The position numbers and the translations under genes were made by a program. From CAIMUM01 sp034429715 (GTDB lineage Bacteria > Chloroflexota > Dehalococcoidia > GIF9 > UBA5629): DNA of 64,000 nt. Shown piece by piece: positions 8,517 through 16,106 of this stretch. Where the stretch lies: the NCBI GenBank assembly GCA_034429715.1, contig DAOUFR010000061.1:1-64000 (forward strand), in the 5' to 3' direction. The notes under the pieces were generated by a model. That model saw only the letters and a list, made by a program, of their open reading frames with translations, did no database searches and was not told the DNA's origin. Numbering within the stretch: position 1 is the first letter of the stretch; each line of letters begins with the position of its first letter.

Positions 8517-9005
8517 ATGAAGCAGAAACCACAGGAAGAGTTAATTTACATCAATAAGACAATGAAGATCCCCTATAAATGGAGGACCGGCGAAGTCTGG
8601 GGTGAGTTTTTCAGGGAATTAAAGGAAAACGGCATTATCTATGCCAACCAGTGCCCCACCTGCGGCCGCCAGTTCTGCCTGCCCAAGTCGGTCTGCACGA
8701 GGGACCACACGGTGTGTACCGACAGATCGAAATGGATACCGGTCGGGCCGAAAGGAACAGTCGTGTCCTATTTCATGGCGGAGCAATCGTTCCTGCTTCC
8801 GACATCAGGGGAGATGCTCAAGATCCCCTTCGCGGTGGGCATCATTCTGCTGGACGGCGCAACCGTCATTATGCAGCACCAGCTCGAGGAGACGGATGAG
8901 AGCAAGATTAAAATTTTCATGCGGGTCGAGGCGGTAATCAAGCCCAAGGCGGAGCGCAAGGGCAATATCTTCGACATAGTCCACTTCAAGACGATTACCG
9001 AGTGA
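8517..9005 (+). CDS. DUF35 (Zn-ribbon/OB-fold) acyl-CoA partner protein
   Basis: A 162-residue DUF35 protein: N-terminal helix, rubredoxin-like zinc ribbon, then an OB-fold that binds the CoA ester in characterised thiolase-DUF35 complexes. The ribbon has Cys 46, 49 and 60, but the fourth Cys expected at 63 is Asp; Cys 54 and 67 are nearby. Metal binding may therefore be altered. The OB part has GPKGTVVSYF and PFAVGIILLDGA. ATG 8517 is preferred over 8508 because GGAGGG lies 10 bases upstream of it and only 1 base from the earlier ATG. It lies directly downstream of the thiolase-like pair and is likely its partner. Confidence 0.88.
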   Translation: MKQKPQEELIYINKTMKIPYKWRTGEVWGEFFRELKENGIIYANQCPTCGRQFCLPKSVCTRDHTVCTDRSKWIPVGPKGTVVSYFMAEQSFLLPTSGEMLKIPFAVGIILLDGATVIMQHQLEETDESKIKIFMRVEAVIKPKAERKGNIFDIVHFKTITE

Positions 9006-9033
9006 TTAAAGGAGAGATAGGAAGGAAATAACT

Positions 9034-9489
9034 ATGGAAGCAGTAAAAAAAGAACCCGTCATTTTTGAAGGCTTCGTCATCATGCCCTACAAGTACTCCG
9101 TGGGCTCCATGGCCAGCAAGTTTTTTATCAAGATCAGGGACAACAAAGTAATCAGCGGCGCCAAATGCCCCAAATGCGGCTTCGTCAATGTCCCGCCCAG
9201 GTCCGTCTGCCCCAAATGCTTCAGCAAGGTGGAAGAGCTGATCGATCTGAGCGGCAAAGGTACACTGGAAACATTCACTATCGTGCACTACGAATCAGCG
9301 GTGCAGGCCATCAAGCCGCCCTATGCCATAGGAGTGATCAAGCTGGACGGCGCCGATACAGGCATGACGCATTTCATCGGGGACGTCGATGCAAAATCCA
9401 TTAAATCCGGGATGAAGCTGGAACCGGTATTCAAGGACAAGCGTGAAGCCACCATCTTCGATATCGAGTATTTCCGGCCGGTCAAATAG
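9034..9489 (+). CDS. DUF35 (Zn-ribbon/OB-fold) acyl-CoA partner protein
   Basis: A 151-residue DUF35 protein with an intact zinc ribbon: CPKCGF (Cys 45, 48) and CPKC (Cys 59, 62), followed by an OB-fold containing GKGTLETFTIVHY and PPYAIGVIKLDGAD. In known systems such as the BbsAB benzoylsuccinyl-CoA thiolase, the archaeal thiolase-HMG-CoA synthase complex and Ltp2 aldolases, this type of protein docks on a thiolase fold and holds the substrate CoA. It is the second DUF35 gene in the operon, 28 bases after the first, matching two thiolase-fold genes. The GGAGAGATAGGAAGG leader provides the ribosome site. Confidence 0.9.
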   Translation: MEAVKKEPVIFEGFVIMPYKYSVGSMASKFFIKIRDNKVISGAKCPKCGFVNVPPRSVCPKCFSKVEELIDLSGKGTLETFTIVHYESAVQAIKPPYAIGVIKLDGADTGMTHFIGDVDAKSIKSGMKLEPVFKDKREATIFDIEYFRPVK

Positions 9490-9530
9490 TCGCATATTAA
9501 AACGATGAATTCATAATAGAGGAGGCAAGT

Positions 9531-10457
9531 ATGGAAGACAAAGTAATTATTACAGCAGCTCTGGCAGGGTCGGCCACGTTCAAGAACAACAACCCTGCGA
9601 CACCTTATACACCCAAGGAATACGCCGAAGAAGCAGAGAAGGCCTTCAAGGCCGGCGCCAGCATGGTGCATATCCACGGCCGCGATGAAAAAATGGGCGG
9701 GTACCATACCTCGGATGTGGAAATGGTAAAGGCCACTTACGACGCCATCAGGCAGCGCTGCCCCGACCTGATCATCCAGGTCACATCATCGGTGGGCTTC
9801 CCCTGTCAGGTCGGACCCTTCCCCGAGTCGGATTGCACGAATATGATCAACAATCTGATCAAGCTCAACATGGAGTCAAGGATTCGGTCGATCAAGGCCA
9901 TCAAGCCGGAGAGCGCCTCACTCAATACCAACACCATGAATTTCAGCGTACTGGACCGCAAGACCGGCCAGATCCTGATCGATAACGTCTTCGTTAACTC
10001 CTTCGGCATGCTGCAGGACTTCGGCAAATTAATGGAAGAGATCGGGTGCCGGCCGGAAGCCGAGCTGTACGATGTCGGCGGCCTCGATAACTGGATTCTC
10101 ATAGCCAAACAGGGTATCTTCCGCAAACCCTATAATTTCAACTTCGTCTGGGGCGTAGCTGGAGGCCAGAAATTCAGGCCCGAGGTATTTGTGGCATTTG
10201 TTAATGCGCTGCCGCCCGACTCCAACTTCACCACCTGTGCCGTAGGCACGGAGCAGGTCCCCGCCATCATGCAGTCATGCATGATGGGAGGGCACATGAG
10301 GGTGGGCCTGGAGGACAACACCAGGATGCCTGACGGCGAGCTTGCCAAGGGCAGCTATGAACAGGTAGAATTGGCCGTTAAAATAGCCGCCATGCTGGGA
10401 AGGGAGCCGGCTACTCCGGCCGAGGCGCGCAAGATCCTCGGTATCACAAAAAAATAG
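9531..10457 (+). CDS. BKACE family beta-keto acid cleavage enzyme (DUF849, Kce-like)
   Basis: A 308-residue TIM-barrel enzyme of the BKACE family, whose members condense a beta-keto acid with acetyl-CoA to give acetoacetate and a shortened CoA ester. The metal-binding motif is HIHGRD (His 47 and 49), where the founder 3-keto-5-aminohexanoate cleavage enzyme has a His-x-His pair. A later TTCAVGTEQVPAIMQS segment matches the C-terminal metal/substrate region. GGAGGCAAGT precedes the ATG. It lies between the thiolase/DUF35 module and a CoA-transferase, so it plausibly handles the keto-acid product of the pathway. The family is broad and the true substrate cannot be read from the sequence. Confidence 0.9.
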   Translation: MEDKVIITAALAGSATFKNNNPATPYTPKEYAEEAEKAFKAGASMVHIHGRDEKMGGYHTSDVEMVKATYDAIRQRCPDLIIQVTSSVGFPCQVGPFPESDCTNMINNLIKLNMESRIRSIKAIKPESASLNTNTMNFSVLDRKTGQILIDNVFVNSFGMLQDFGKLMEEIGCRPEAELYDVGGLDNWILIAKQGIFRKPYNFNFVWGVAGGQKFRPEVFVAFVNALPPDSNFTTCAVGTEQVPAIMQSCMMGGHMRVGLEDNTRMPDGELAKGSYEQVELAVKIAAMLGREPATPAEARKILGITKK

Positions 10458-10493
10458 AAAGCGTATTTCCCGTATAATTTAATAGTTAACTTT

Positions 10494-10536
10494 AACTTGC
10501 CGGTAAGCTGTGAGCAGTACAGCTTCCCGGCAAGTT
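10494..10536 (+). repeat. Long hairpin in the intergenic leader before the CoA-transferase genes
   Basis: AACTTGCCGG (10494-10503) pairs perfectly with CCGGCAAGTT (10527-10536). After one T/C mismatch, AAGCTGT (10505-10511) pairs with ACAGCTT (10519-10525), leaving a 7-base loop. No U-run follows, so it is not a typical terminator. It lies in the 113-base gap between the BKACE gene and the CoA-transferase alpha gene and could be an mRNA processing or stability element or an operator. Confidence 0.6.
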
Positions 10537-10570
10537 GACTGATATCTTAAATCGACTGAAGGAGCTGCAA

Positions 10571-11581
10571 ATGGAAGTTATACAGGAAGGCAAAGGACAA
10601 CTGGTCGGATGGCACGATCCGGACGAGAACCGGGAGTACGTCCTGCACAACAAATCCCGCGCTCTCAAGGACAAGACCATGACCGCGAGCGATGCGGTGA
10701 GCAAATTCGTCAAGGACGGCGACTTCATCGCCAGCGGCGGGTTCGGACACATACGTGTCTCCATGAATATAATCTACGAGATTATTCGCCAGCGCAGGCG
10801 CAACTTGATCATGGCCGGCAAGACTGCCGTGCATGACCTGGACATGCTGGTGGGCAACGGCTGTGTGGACAGGGTGGAAGTAGCCTATAGCTTCGCACAT
10901 GAGGTCCGTGGTCTCTCACCTGCCAGCAGGCGCATGGTGGAGTCAGGCAGGTGCAAGGTCATCGCCGAGATCAGCAACTCCGGCTACCAGTGGAGGTTCC
11001 TGGCAGGCATGATGGGCCTGCCCTTTATACCCAGCCGCAACCTGCTCGGCACGGATACCGGCGCCTACAGCTCCAGCAAGGTGGTGAAAGATCCTTTTAG
11101 CGGCAAGCCCATCAACCTGATACCCGCAGCCTATCCCGACGTGGCTTTCATCCACGTGCACCGCTGCGACATCTACGGCAACTGCCAGATCGACGGCATC
11201 ATGGTGGAGGATTTCGAGCTTGCCCGCTGCGCACGCAAGCTCATTATAACCACTGAAGAAATCGTTGATAATGAGATAATGCGCAGGGAGCCATGGCATA
11301 CGGCTATACCATTTTACGTGGTGGACGCCGTGGTTGAACAACCATACGGATCACACCCCTGCGAGATGGCCGGCAAGTATTTCTTCGACGAAGAGCACAT
11401 CGCTGAATGGCTGGCTCTTTCCAAGACCGACGAGGGGGTCAAGCAGTACTCGGACAAATACATTTTCGGCGTAAAGGATTTCGATGAATACCTGGAGATC
11501 TGCGGCGGGCTGAAAAAGATTGAATTCCTTAAGAAGCGCGAAGATATGAGGGTGCCCCTGGTAACACCCTGGCGCAAATAA
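10571..11581 (+). CDS. CoA-transferase subunit A (glutaconate CoA-transferase / IpdA-like)
   Basis: A 336-residue alpha subunit of family I CoA-transferases. Typical segments are DGDFIASGGFGHIRVSM near the N-terminus, GYQWRFLAGMMGLPFIP, and PDVAFIHVHRCDIYGN in the core Rossmann-like fold. It should work with the beta subunit encoded next, moving CoA between carboxylates. In actinobacterial steroid catabolism the related IpdAB instead hydrolyses a ring, so hydrolase activity is an alternative. ATG 10571 has AAGGAG 7 bases upstream; the open frame from TTG 10535 begins inside a hairpin and has no ribosome site. Confidence 0.9.
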   Translation: MEVIQEGKGQLVGWHDPDENREYVLHNKSRALKDKTMTASDAVSKFVKDGDFIASGGFGHIRVSMNIIYEIIRQRRRNLIMAGKTAVHDLDMLVGNGCVDRVEVAYSFAHEVRGLSPASRRMVESGRCKVIAEISNSGYQWRFLAGMMGLPFIPSRNLLGTDTGAYSSSKVVKDPFSGKPINLIPAAYPDVAFIHVHRCDIYGNCQIDGIMVEDFELARCARKLIITTEEIVDNEIMRREPWHTAIPFYVVDAVVEQPYGSHPCEMAGKYFFDEEHIAEWLALSKTDEGVKQYSDKYIFGVKDFDEYLEICGGLKKIEFLKKREDMRVPLVTPWRK

Positions 11582-11626
11582 AAGCTGCTCTTGACGGACC
11601 AGATTATAAGGGAGAATGAATGACAG

Positions 11627-12412
11627 ATGGCCAACAATCAAAACGGCAGATATAACATGCGCGAATTCCTGGCGTTCACAGGCTCGAGCATACTGGAGGA
11701 CGGCAAGTCAGTCTTTGTCGGCACAGGCCTGCCCATGATAGCCGGTATGCTGGCACAAAAAACGCACGCCCCGAACCTGCTGATCATATTTGAAGCCGGG
11801 GGCGTCGGGCCCATACTGCCCGAACTGCCAATATCTGTAGGGCAGGCGTTGACCTGCTACCGTGGCATTGCCGCCACCAGCATGCACGATGTGATGTCGT
11901 CCTGTCAGGCGGGATTCATCGATTACGGCTTCCTGGGAGCCGCCCAGGTCGACATGTACGGAAATATCAATACAACGTGCATAGGCGACCATGACCACCC
12001 CAAGACTCGGTTGCCAGGCAGCGGCGGCGCCAATGATATCGCTTCCTTCGCCCACAAGACCATCATCATTGTGGGAGGGCAATCCAAACGCACGTTCGTC
12101 AACAAGGTCGATTTCCTCACCACCCCCGGCTTCCTGAGCGGGCCGGGCGCAAGGGAAAAGGCCGGCCTGCCCGCCAATACCGGACCCTTCAGGATGATCA
12201 CACAGCTGGCAGTCTACGGCTTCGATGATAAGACCAAACGTATGAAGCTGATATCGCTCCACCCGGGCGTCACCGTAGAGGAGGTGCGCGATAATTCAAG
12301 CTTCGATCTCATTATCCCCGACAAATACGCGGTAAGCCCCGAACCGACGGACCGCGATCTCGAAATACTGCGCAAGGATATCGATCCCACAGGCATGTTA
12401 ATCGGCAAATAA
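11627..12412 (+). CDS. CoA-transferase subunit B (glutaconate CoA-transferase / IpdB-like)
   Basis: A 261-residue beta subunit that pairs with 10571-11581. FEAGGVGP places a Glu near residue 56, close to the catalytic Glu that forms the glutamyl-CoA intermediate in glutaconate CoA-transferase, which favours true CoA-transferase activity. The GSGGANDIASFA loop and the C-terminal LHPGVTVEEVRDNSSFD segment are typical of the family. The ribosome site is GGGAG about 14 bases upstream of ATG 11627. It is followed 21 bases later by an acyl-CoA dehydrogenase gene, consistent with one operon. Confidence 0.9.
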   Translation: MANNQNGRYNMREFLAFTGSSILEDGKSVFVGTGLPMIAGMLAQKTHAPNLLIIFEAGGVGPILPELPISVGQALTCYRGIAATSMHDVMSSCQAGFIDYGFLGAAQVDMYGNINTTCIGDHDHPKTRLPGSGGANDIASFAHKTIIIVGGQSKRTFVNKVDFLTTPGFLSGPGAREKAGLPANTGPFRMITQLAVYGFDDKTKRMKLISLHPGVTVEEVRDNSSFDLIIPDKYAVSPEPTDRDLEILRKDIDPTGMLIGK

Positions 12413-12433
12413 TCTGCAGGAGACTGAGTAATT

Positions 12434-13621
12434 ATGGACTTCGAGCTTACTGAGAGCCAGCGAATGATCACCAACGCCGCCAGGGAGATCGCGACTGAGT
12501 TCGGCCCCGAATACTGGCGCAAAAAGGAAGAGAAGCACGAATTCGGCAGCGAATTCTGGAAAGCCATATGTGATGCCGGTTTTCTCGGCATAGTCATACC
12601 GGAGGAATACGGGGGCTCGGGCAACGGCGCGACGGAGCTTTTCATCGCCATGGAGAATCTGTCCGGGTACGGTTGCGGCATGGCGGGCGCCTGGTACCTG
12701 ATTCTGTCAGAGGTCTTCGGCGGCCTGAGCATTTTGAAACACGGTACGGCAGAGCAGAAAAAGAAATACCTGCCGGCGCTGGCCAAGGGCGATATCGAAT
12801 TCTGCATGGCGCTCACAGAGCCCAACGCAGGCACCAATACCCTCAATATCAGCACCACCGCCAGGAAAGAGGGGAAAAACTGGATCATCAACGGCAATAA
12901 GACGTTCATCAGCGGCGCCGACCGCGCCCAGGGTATGCTGATCATAGCCCGCACCTCCCCCAGTGGAAGCAAAGGCAGCAAGACCTCGGGACTGAGCCTG
13001 TTTTTAGCCGACCTGCCCAACAAGGCCGTAGAGATAGAACCCATCGCAAAACACGCCATCAACTACTCCCATTCCTGCACCGTTGCATTCAACGACCTCA
13101 AGCTCCCCGAGAGCGCGCTGATGCCTCCGCTGGACGGCGGATGGCACAATGTCCTGGATACGCTGAATCCCGAGCGCATGAGCTTCTCCGCGCTCGGCGT
13201 GGGTATAGCCAACCTGGCCATACGCAAAGCCGTGGAGTACGCGCGCGAACGCAAGGTTTTCAATAACGTGCCCATCGGCAGCTACCAGGCGCTGCAGTTC
13301 CCCCTGGCCGAGTCGTACTCCTGCCTTGAGGCGGCACGCCTTCTCAATTTGCGGGCATCGGTCGCCTATGATGCCGGCAAGCCGTCGGCGGAGGTAGGCG
13401 CGGCCGCTAATATGGCCAAGGCCGTCGTGGTTGAACACGCCATTAAGGCGGTTTACTGGGCGATGCAGGTCTTCGGCGGCTACGGCTACGCTGTTGAATA
13501 CGACGTCGAGAGATGGTGGCGAGAGATCAATTTAATCAGGCTGGCGCCCGTCTCCCAGCAGATGACACTGGCTTATATCGGTGAAAGGGTGCTGGGCCTG
13601 CCCAAGAGCTACCAGGCTTAG
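12434..13621 (+). CDS. Acyl-CoA dehydrogenase
   Basis: A 395-residue FAD-dependent acyl-CoA dehydrogenase, the last gene of the plus-strand operon. It has IPEEYGGSGNGATE, the substrate loop TEPNAGTNTLNISTT, NGNKTFISGADRAQG, and FNNVPIGSYQALQFPLAES. The C-terminus reads LIRLAPVSQQMTLAYIGERVLGLP, a variant of the usual SEIQR segment. It would introduce a double bond into an acyl-CoA and pass electrons to ETF, though no ETF genes are visible here. CAGGAGAC gives the ribosome site. It faces gltX convergently across a 35-base gap with no obvious terminator. Confidence 0.93.
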   Translation: MDFELTESQRMITNAAREIATEFGPEYWRKKEEKHEFGSEFWKAICDAGFLGIVIPEEYGGSGNGATELFIAMENLSGYGCGMAGAWYLILSEVFGGLSILKHGTAEQKKKYLPALAKGDIEFCMALTEPNAGTNTLNISTTARKEGKNWIINGNKTFISGADRAQGMLIIARTSPSGSKGSKTSGLSLFLADLPNKAVEIEPIAKHAINYSHSCTVAFNDLKLPESALMPPLDGGWHNVLDTLNPERMSFSALGVGIANLAIRKAVEYARERKVFNNVPIGSYQALQFPLAESYSCLEAARLLNLRASVAYDAGKPSAEVGAAANMAKAVVVEHAIKAVYWAMQVFGGYGYAVEYDVERWWREINLIRLAPVSQQMTLAYIGERVLGLPKSYQA

Positions 13622-13656
13622 AATCGCCCGTCCGTACGCAGCAAATATGCTTCAGA

Positions 13657-15087
13657 CTATAGCTTCTGCAACGCTGCCTTGAGGCGCGCCATGCAGCGGT
13701 CCCTGCCCAGCACTTCCATCGTCTCAAAGAGGGGCGGGGATGCGGTGCGGCCGGTGACGGCCACGCGCAAGACACCGAAAAAGGGGCCGGCCTTGAGCCC
13801 GAGCCCTTCCGCCAGCGGCCTTACCTCAGCCTCCATATCACCGGCACGCCATTCGCGGATGTTTTCCAGCGCGTGAATCGTCCTGTTGAGCACTTCGCCC
13901 GCCTGCCCTTTCTCCAGCTTGCCCTGCAGCAGGTTGGTTTCATACTCCAGCTCATCTGTAAAGAAAAAATCCACCAGGGAAGGCACTTCTGATAATATTT
14001 TGGCCCTTTCCTGAACGAGAGGGGCGATTTGCTTCAGATACTCCGCATCTATGGGCCTTTTCACTTCGGGAGGAAGCGCCGCTTCGACAAAGGGCCTGCA
14101 CCTGTCGCTGAACTCCTGCGGGCTGAGGTTGCGTATATAGACACCATTCATCCATTCCAGCTTGGCCAGGTTAAAGACCGCGGCGGTTTTGCTGACCCGC
14201 TCGATGGCGAAGTTCTTAACGATCTCCTGGCAGGTCATTATCTCCGTTTTATCGTCCAGCGACCATCCCAGCAGCGAGAGGAAGTTTATCATGGCCTCCG
14301 GAAGATATCCTTTGTCCCTGTATTCATCGATGGACGTGGCGCCGTGACGTTTGCTCAGCTTGGACTTGTCCGGACCAAGTATCATGGGAAGGTGCGCAAA
14401 GCGGGGAGGCTGCCATCCAAACGCGGTATAGAGGAGCACGTGCCTGGGAGTGCTGGACAGCCACTCCTCAGCCCGCATGACATGTGAGATCTGCATCTGG
14501 TGATCGTCCACTATATTGGCCAGGTGATATGTGGGATAACCGTCGGACTTAAGCAGCACAAAGTCATCCAGGGTGCTGTTTTCAAAAACCACTTCACCCC
14601 TGATCAGGTCGGTTATCACCGTCTTTCCCTCCAGGGGTGACTTGAAGCGTATCACCGGGGCAACAGCGGAGTCACCCGCCGAGGTTTTCCCGTGGCCGAG
14701 GTCGCGGCAATGTCTGTCGTAGCCGGGCGGTTGCTTGAGCTTGATCTGCTCCTGCCGCATGGCATCGAGCCTCTCTGAAGAGCAGTAACAATAGTATGCC
14801 TTGCCCTCGCTCACCAGCTTATCCCCGTACTCCCGGTACATATCCAGGCGCTGGGACTGATAAAACGGGCCTTCGTCCCAGTCCATCCCCATCCACTGCA
14901 GGCTGTCAAGAATGACCTCCACGGCGCCCTCCACTTTGCGCGCCTGGTCCGTATCCTCGATGCGAAGGATGAAGGTCCCGCCGGTATGACGGGCGAAGAG
15001 CCAGTTGAAAAGCGCTGTCCTGATATTGCCCAGATGCGGATATCCGGTGGGACTGGGCGCAAAGCGCACCCTTACCGGTGCTTCCAC
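13657..15087 (-). CDS. gltX: Glutamyl-tRNA synthetase
   Basis: A 476-residue class I aminoacyl-tRNA synthetase charging tRNA-Glu (possibly also tRNA-Gln). The HIGH-type motif appears as SPTGYPHLGNIRTALF and the KMSKS-type loop as DKSKLSKRHGA. IEDTDQARKV and the anticodon-binding C-terminal domain are also present. GTG 15087 is chosen: GGAGGT lies about 10 bases upstream, and the preceding membrane-protein gene stops 1 base before it, suggesting coupled translation. A TTG at 15129 would overlap that gene and lacks a ribosome site. Length is normal for bacteria. Confidence 0.97.
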   Translation of the reverse strand: MEAPVRVRFAPSPTGYPHLGNIRTALFNWLFARHTGGTFILRIEDTDQARKVEGAVEVILDSLQWMGMDWDEGPFYQSQRLDMYREYGDKLVSEGKAYYCYCSSERLDAMRQEQIKLKQPPGYDRHCRDLGHGKTSAGDSAVAPVIRFKSPLEGKTVITDLIRGEVVFENSTLDDFVLLKSDGYPTYHLANIVDDHQMQISHVMRAEEWLSSTPRHVLLYTAFGWQPPRFAHLPMILGPDKSKLSKRHGATSIDEYRDKGYLPEAMINFLSLLGWSLDDKTEIMTCQEIVKNFAIERVSKTAAVFNLAKLEWMNGVYIRNLSPQEFSDRCRPFVEAALPPEVKRPIDAEYLKQIAPLVQERAKILSEVPSLVDFFFTDELEYETNLLQGKLEKGQAGEVLNRTIHALENIREWRAGDMEAEVRPLAEGLGLKAGPFFGVLRVAVTGRTASPPLFETMEVLGRDRCMARLKAALQKL

Positions 15088-15088
15088 C

Positions 15089-15637
15089 TTACCTGATACC
15101 TCCGCGCGCCAGTGACTGGTTGTAAACAACCTGTTTGACCGGCAGCTTTACCACATAAGTGTCGGCCATTTTATCGTGCATGCCCTGTTTATGGCTGTCG
15201 AAAGCGATAACGATGAAGCCAATGCCCAGTGTTGCCACGCAGAGCATGCCACCGAGAAAGCGTATGAACGAGTAGCGCAGGTCCAGCGAAGAGCTGTCCG
15301 TGCGGATTATTTTAATGCCCAGGCTGAGCTTGCCCACCGTCTGGCCCGAGGCCGCAGCGCAGGCCACGAAATAGACGGTGTTGGCCACCAGCAGAGCCAG
15401 CAGCAGGGTGGCAGAAAGCCATATCGCGCCCGTCGACAGCGGCGCGCCGGCAGCGATGTTTCCGAAAGTCGCGATAACGCCCGGCACGTTGGGAAATATC
15501 CAGAAAAAGGATTGGGATATGACGCAGTACAAAATATATAAACCCGCAATTAATATCAAGAAATCTATCAGCGCAGCGGCCAGCCTGATCCAGAAACCTG
15601 CGTACTCGAGGGCATAATCTTTGGGCTTCTCTTTCAA
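15089..15637 (-). CDS. RDD family membrane protein
   Basis: A 182-residue protein with the RDD signature near its start (AGFWIRLAAALIDFLIL) and the family's third element GQTVGKLSLGIKI. About four hydrophobic segments place it in the cytoplasmic membrane (roughly residues 17-40, 68-95 and 125-145, the middle one perhaps double). RDD proteins have been linked to ion or small-molecule transport but most are uncharacterised. It lies upstream of gltX with only one base between stop and start, so the two genes are probably co-transcribed. Confidence 0.9.
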   Translation of the reverse strand: MKEKPKDYALEYAGFWIRLAAALIDFLILIAGLYILYCVISQSFFWIFPNVPGVIATFGNIAAGAPLSTGAIWLSATLLLALLVANTVYFVACAAASGQTVGKLSLGIKIIRTDSSSLDLRYSFIRFLGGMLCVATLGIGFIVIAFDSHKQGMHDKMADTYVVKLPVKQVVYNQSLARGGIR

Positions 15638-15750
15638 CGCTGACTCCTATCGGGGACTATCTTTCTCAGCAGAAAACCGGTAACCGGAACCCTGTCACCT
15701 GCCGGCATCTGAGGCCGGACCAGATCAAGCGGCGCGCCTTATCTTTAATC

Positions 15751-16047
15751 TTACTTCTCTTTAGGCTTGCCCTTGGTGAGGGTTTTATACATTTCCTCGT
15801 ATTCCCGCAGGTTCTGGCGCAGGCGCTCGACCAGCTGTTCGGCCTGTCTGAGCTTGCCACGGGTTTCCTCTATCTGGGTGGTGATATTGAAGAGCAGCTC
15901 GTTGCGCCTGTTGGCGGCATCAACTTCAAAGGTAGTGAAGTCCTCAGCGCCGGCCGCTGGCGGTGTGCTTGCGATCTGGCTGTACACGTCGCCCTGCCCG
16001 CTGTAAGGATCCTTTCTTGACTGCCCGAATTTATCCTGTGGTCTCAT
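15751..16047 (-). CDS. Small coiled-coil protein of unknown function
   Basis: A 98-residue, charged protein with no signal peptide. The first 40 residues are Gly/Pro/Ser-rich and probably disordered; the rest (from about 45 to 90) is a heptad-like helix (RNELLFNITTQIEETRGKLR and onward) expected to form a coiled coil. The end is Lys-rich. It lies between the RDD gene and a pseudouridine synthase gene on the same strand. The start ATG 16047 follows a weak AGCGAGG. I do not recognise the family. Confidence 0.72.
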   Translation of the reverse strand: MRPQDKFGQSRKDPYSGQGDVYSQIASTPPAAGAEDFTTFEVDAANRRNELLFNITTQIEETRGKLRQAEQLVERLRQNLREYEEMYKTLTKGKPKEK

Positions 16048-16106
16048 TTTGAAACCTCGCTTTTGAGTTTAATTTAACATACCATCCGGCTAAATAGCAA
16101 CACGTT

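Noticed and set aside
10535..10571. Upstream TTG start for CoA-transferase subunit A
   Set aside because: The start lies in the right arm of a hairpin and has no ribosome site, whereas ATG 10571 has AAGGAG 7 bases upstream.
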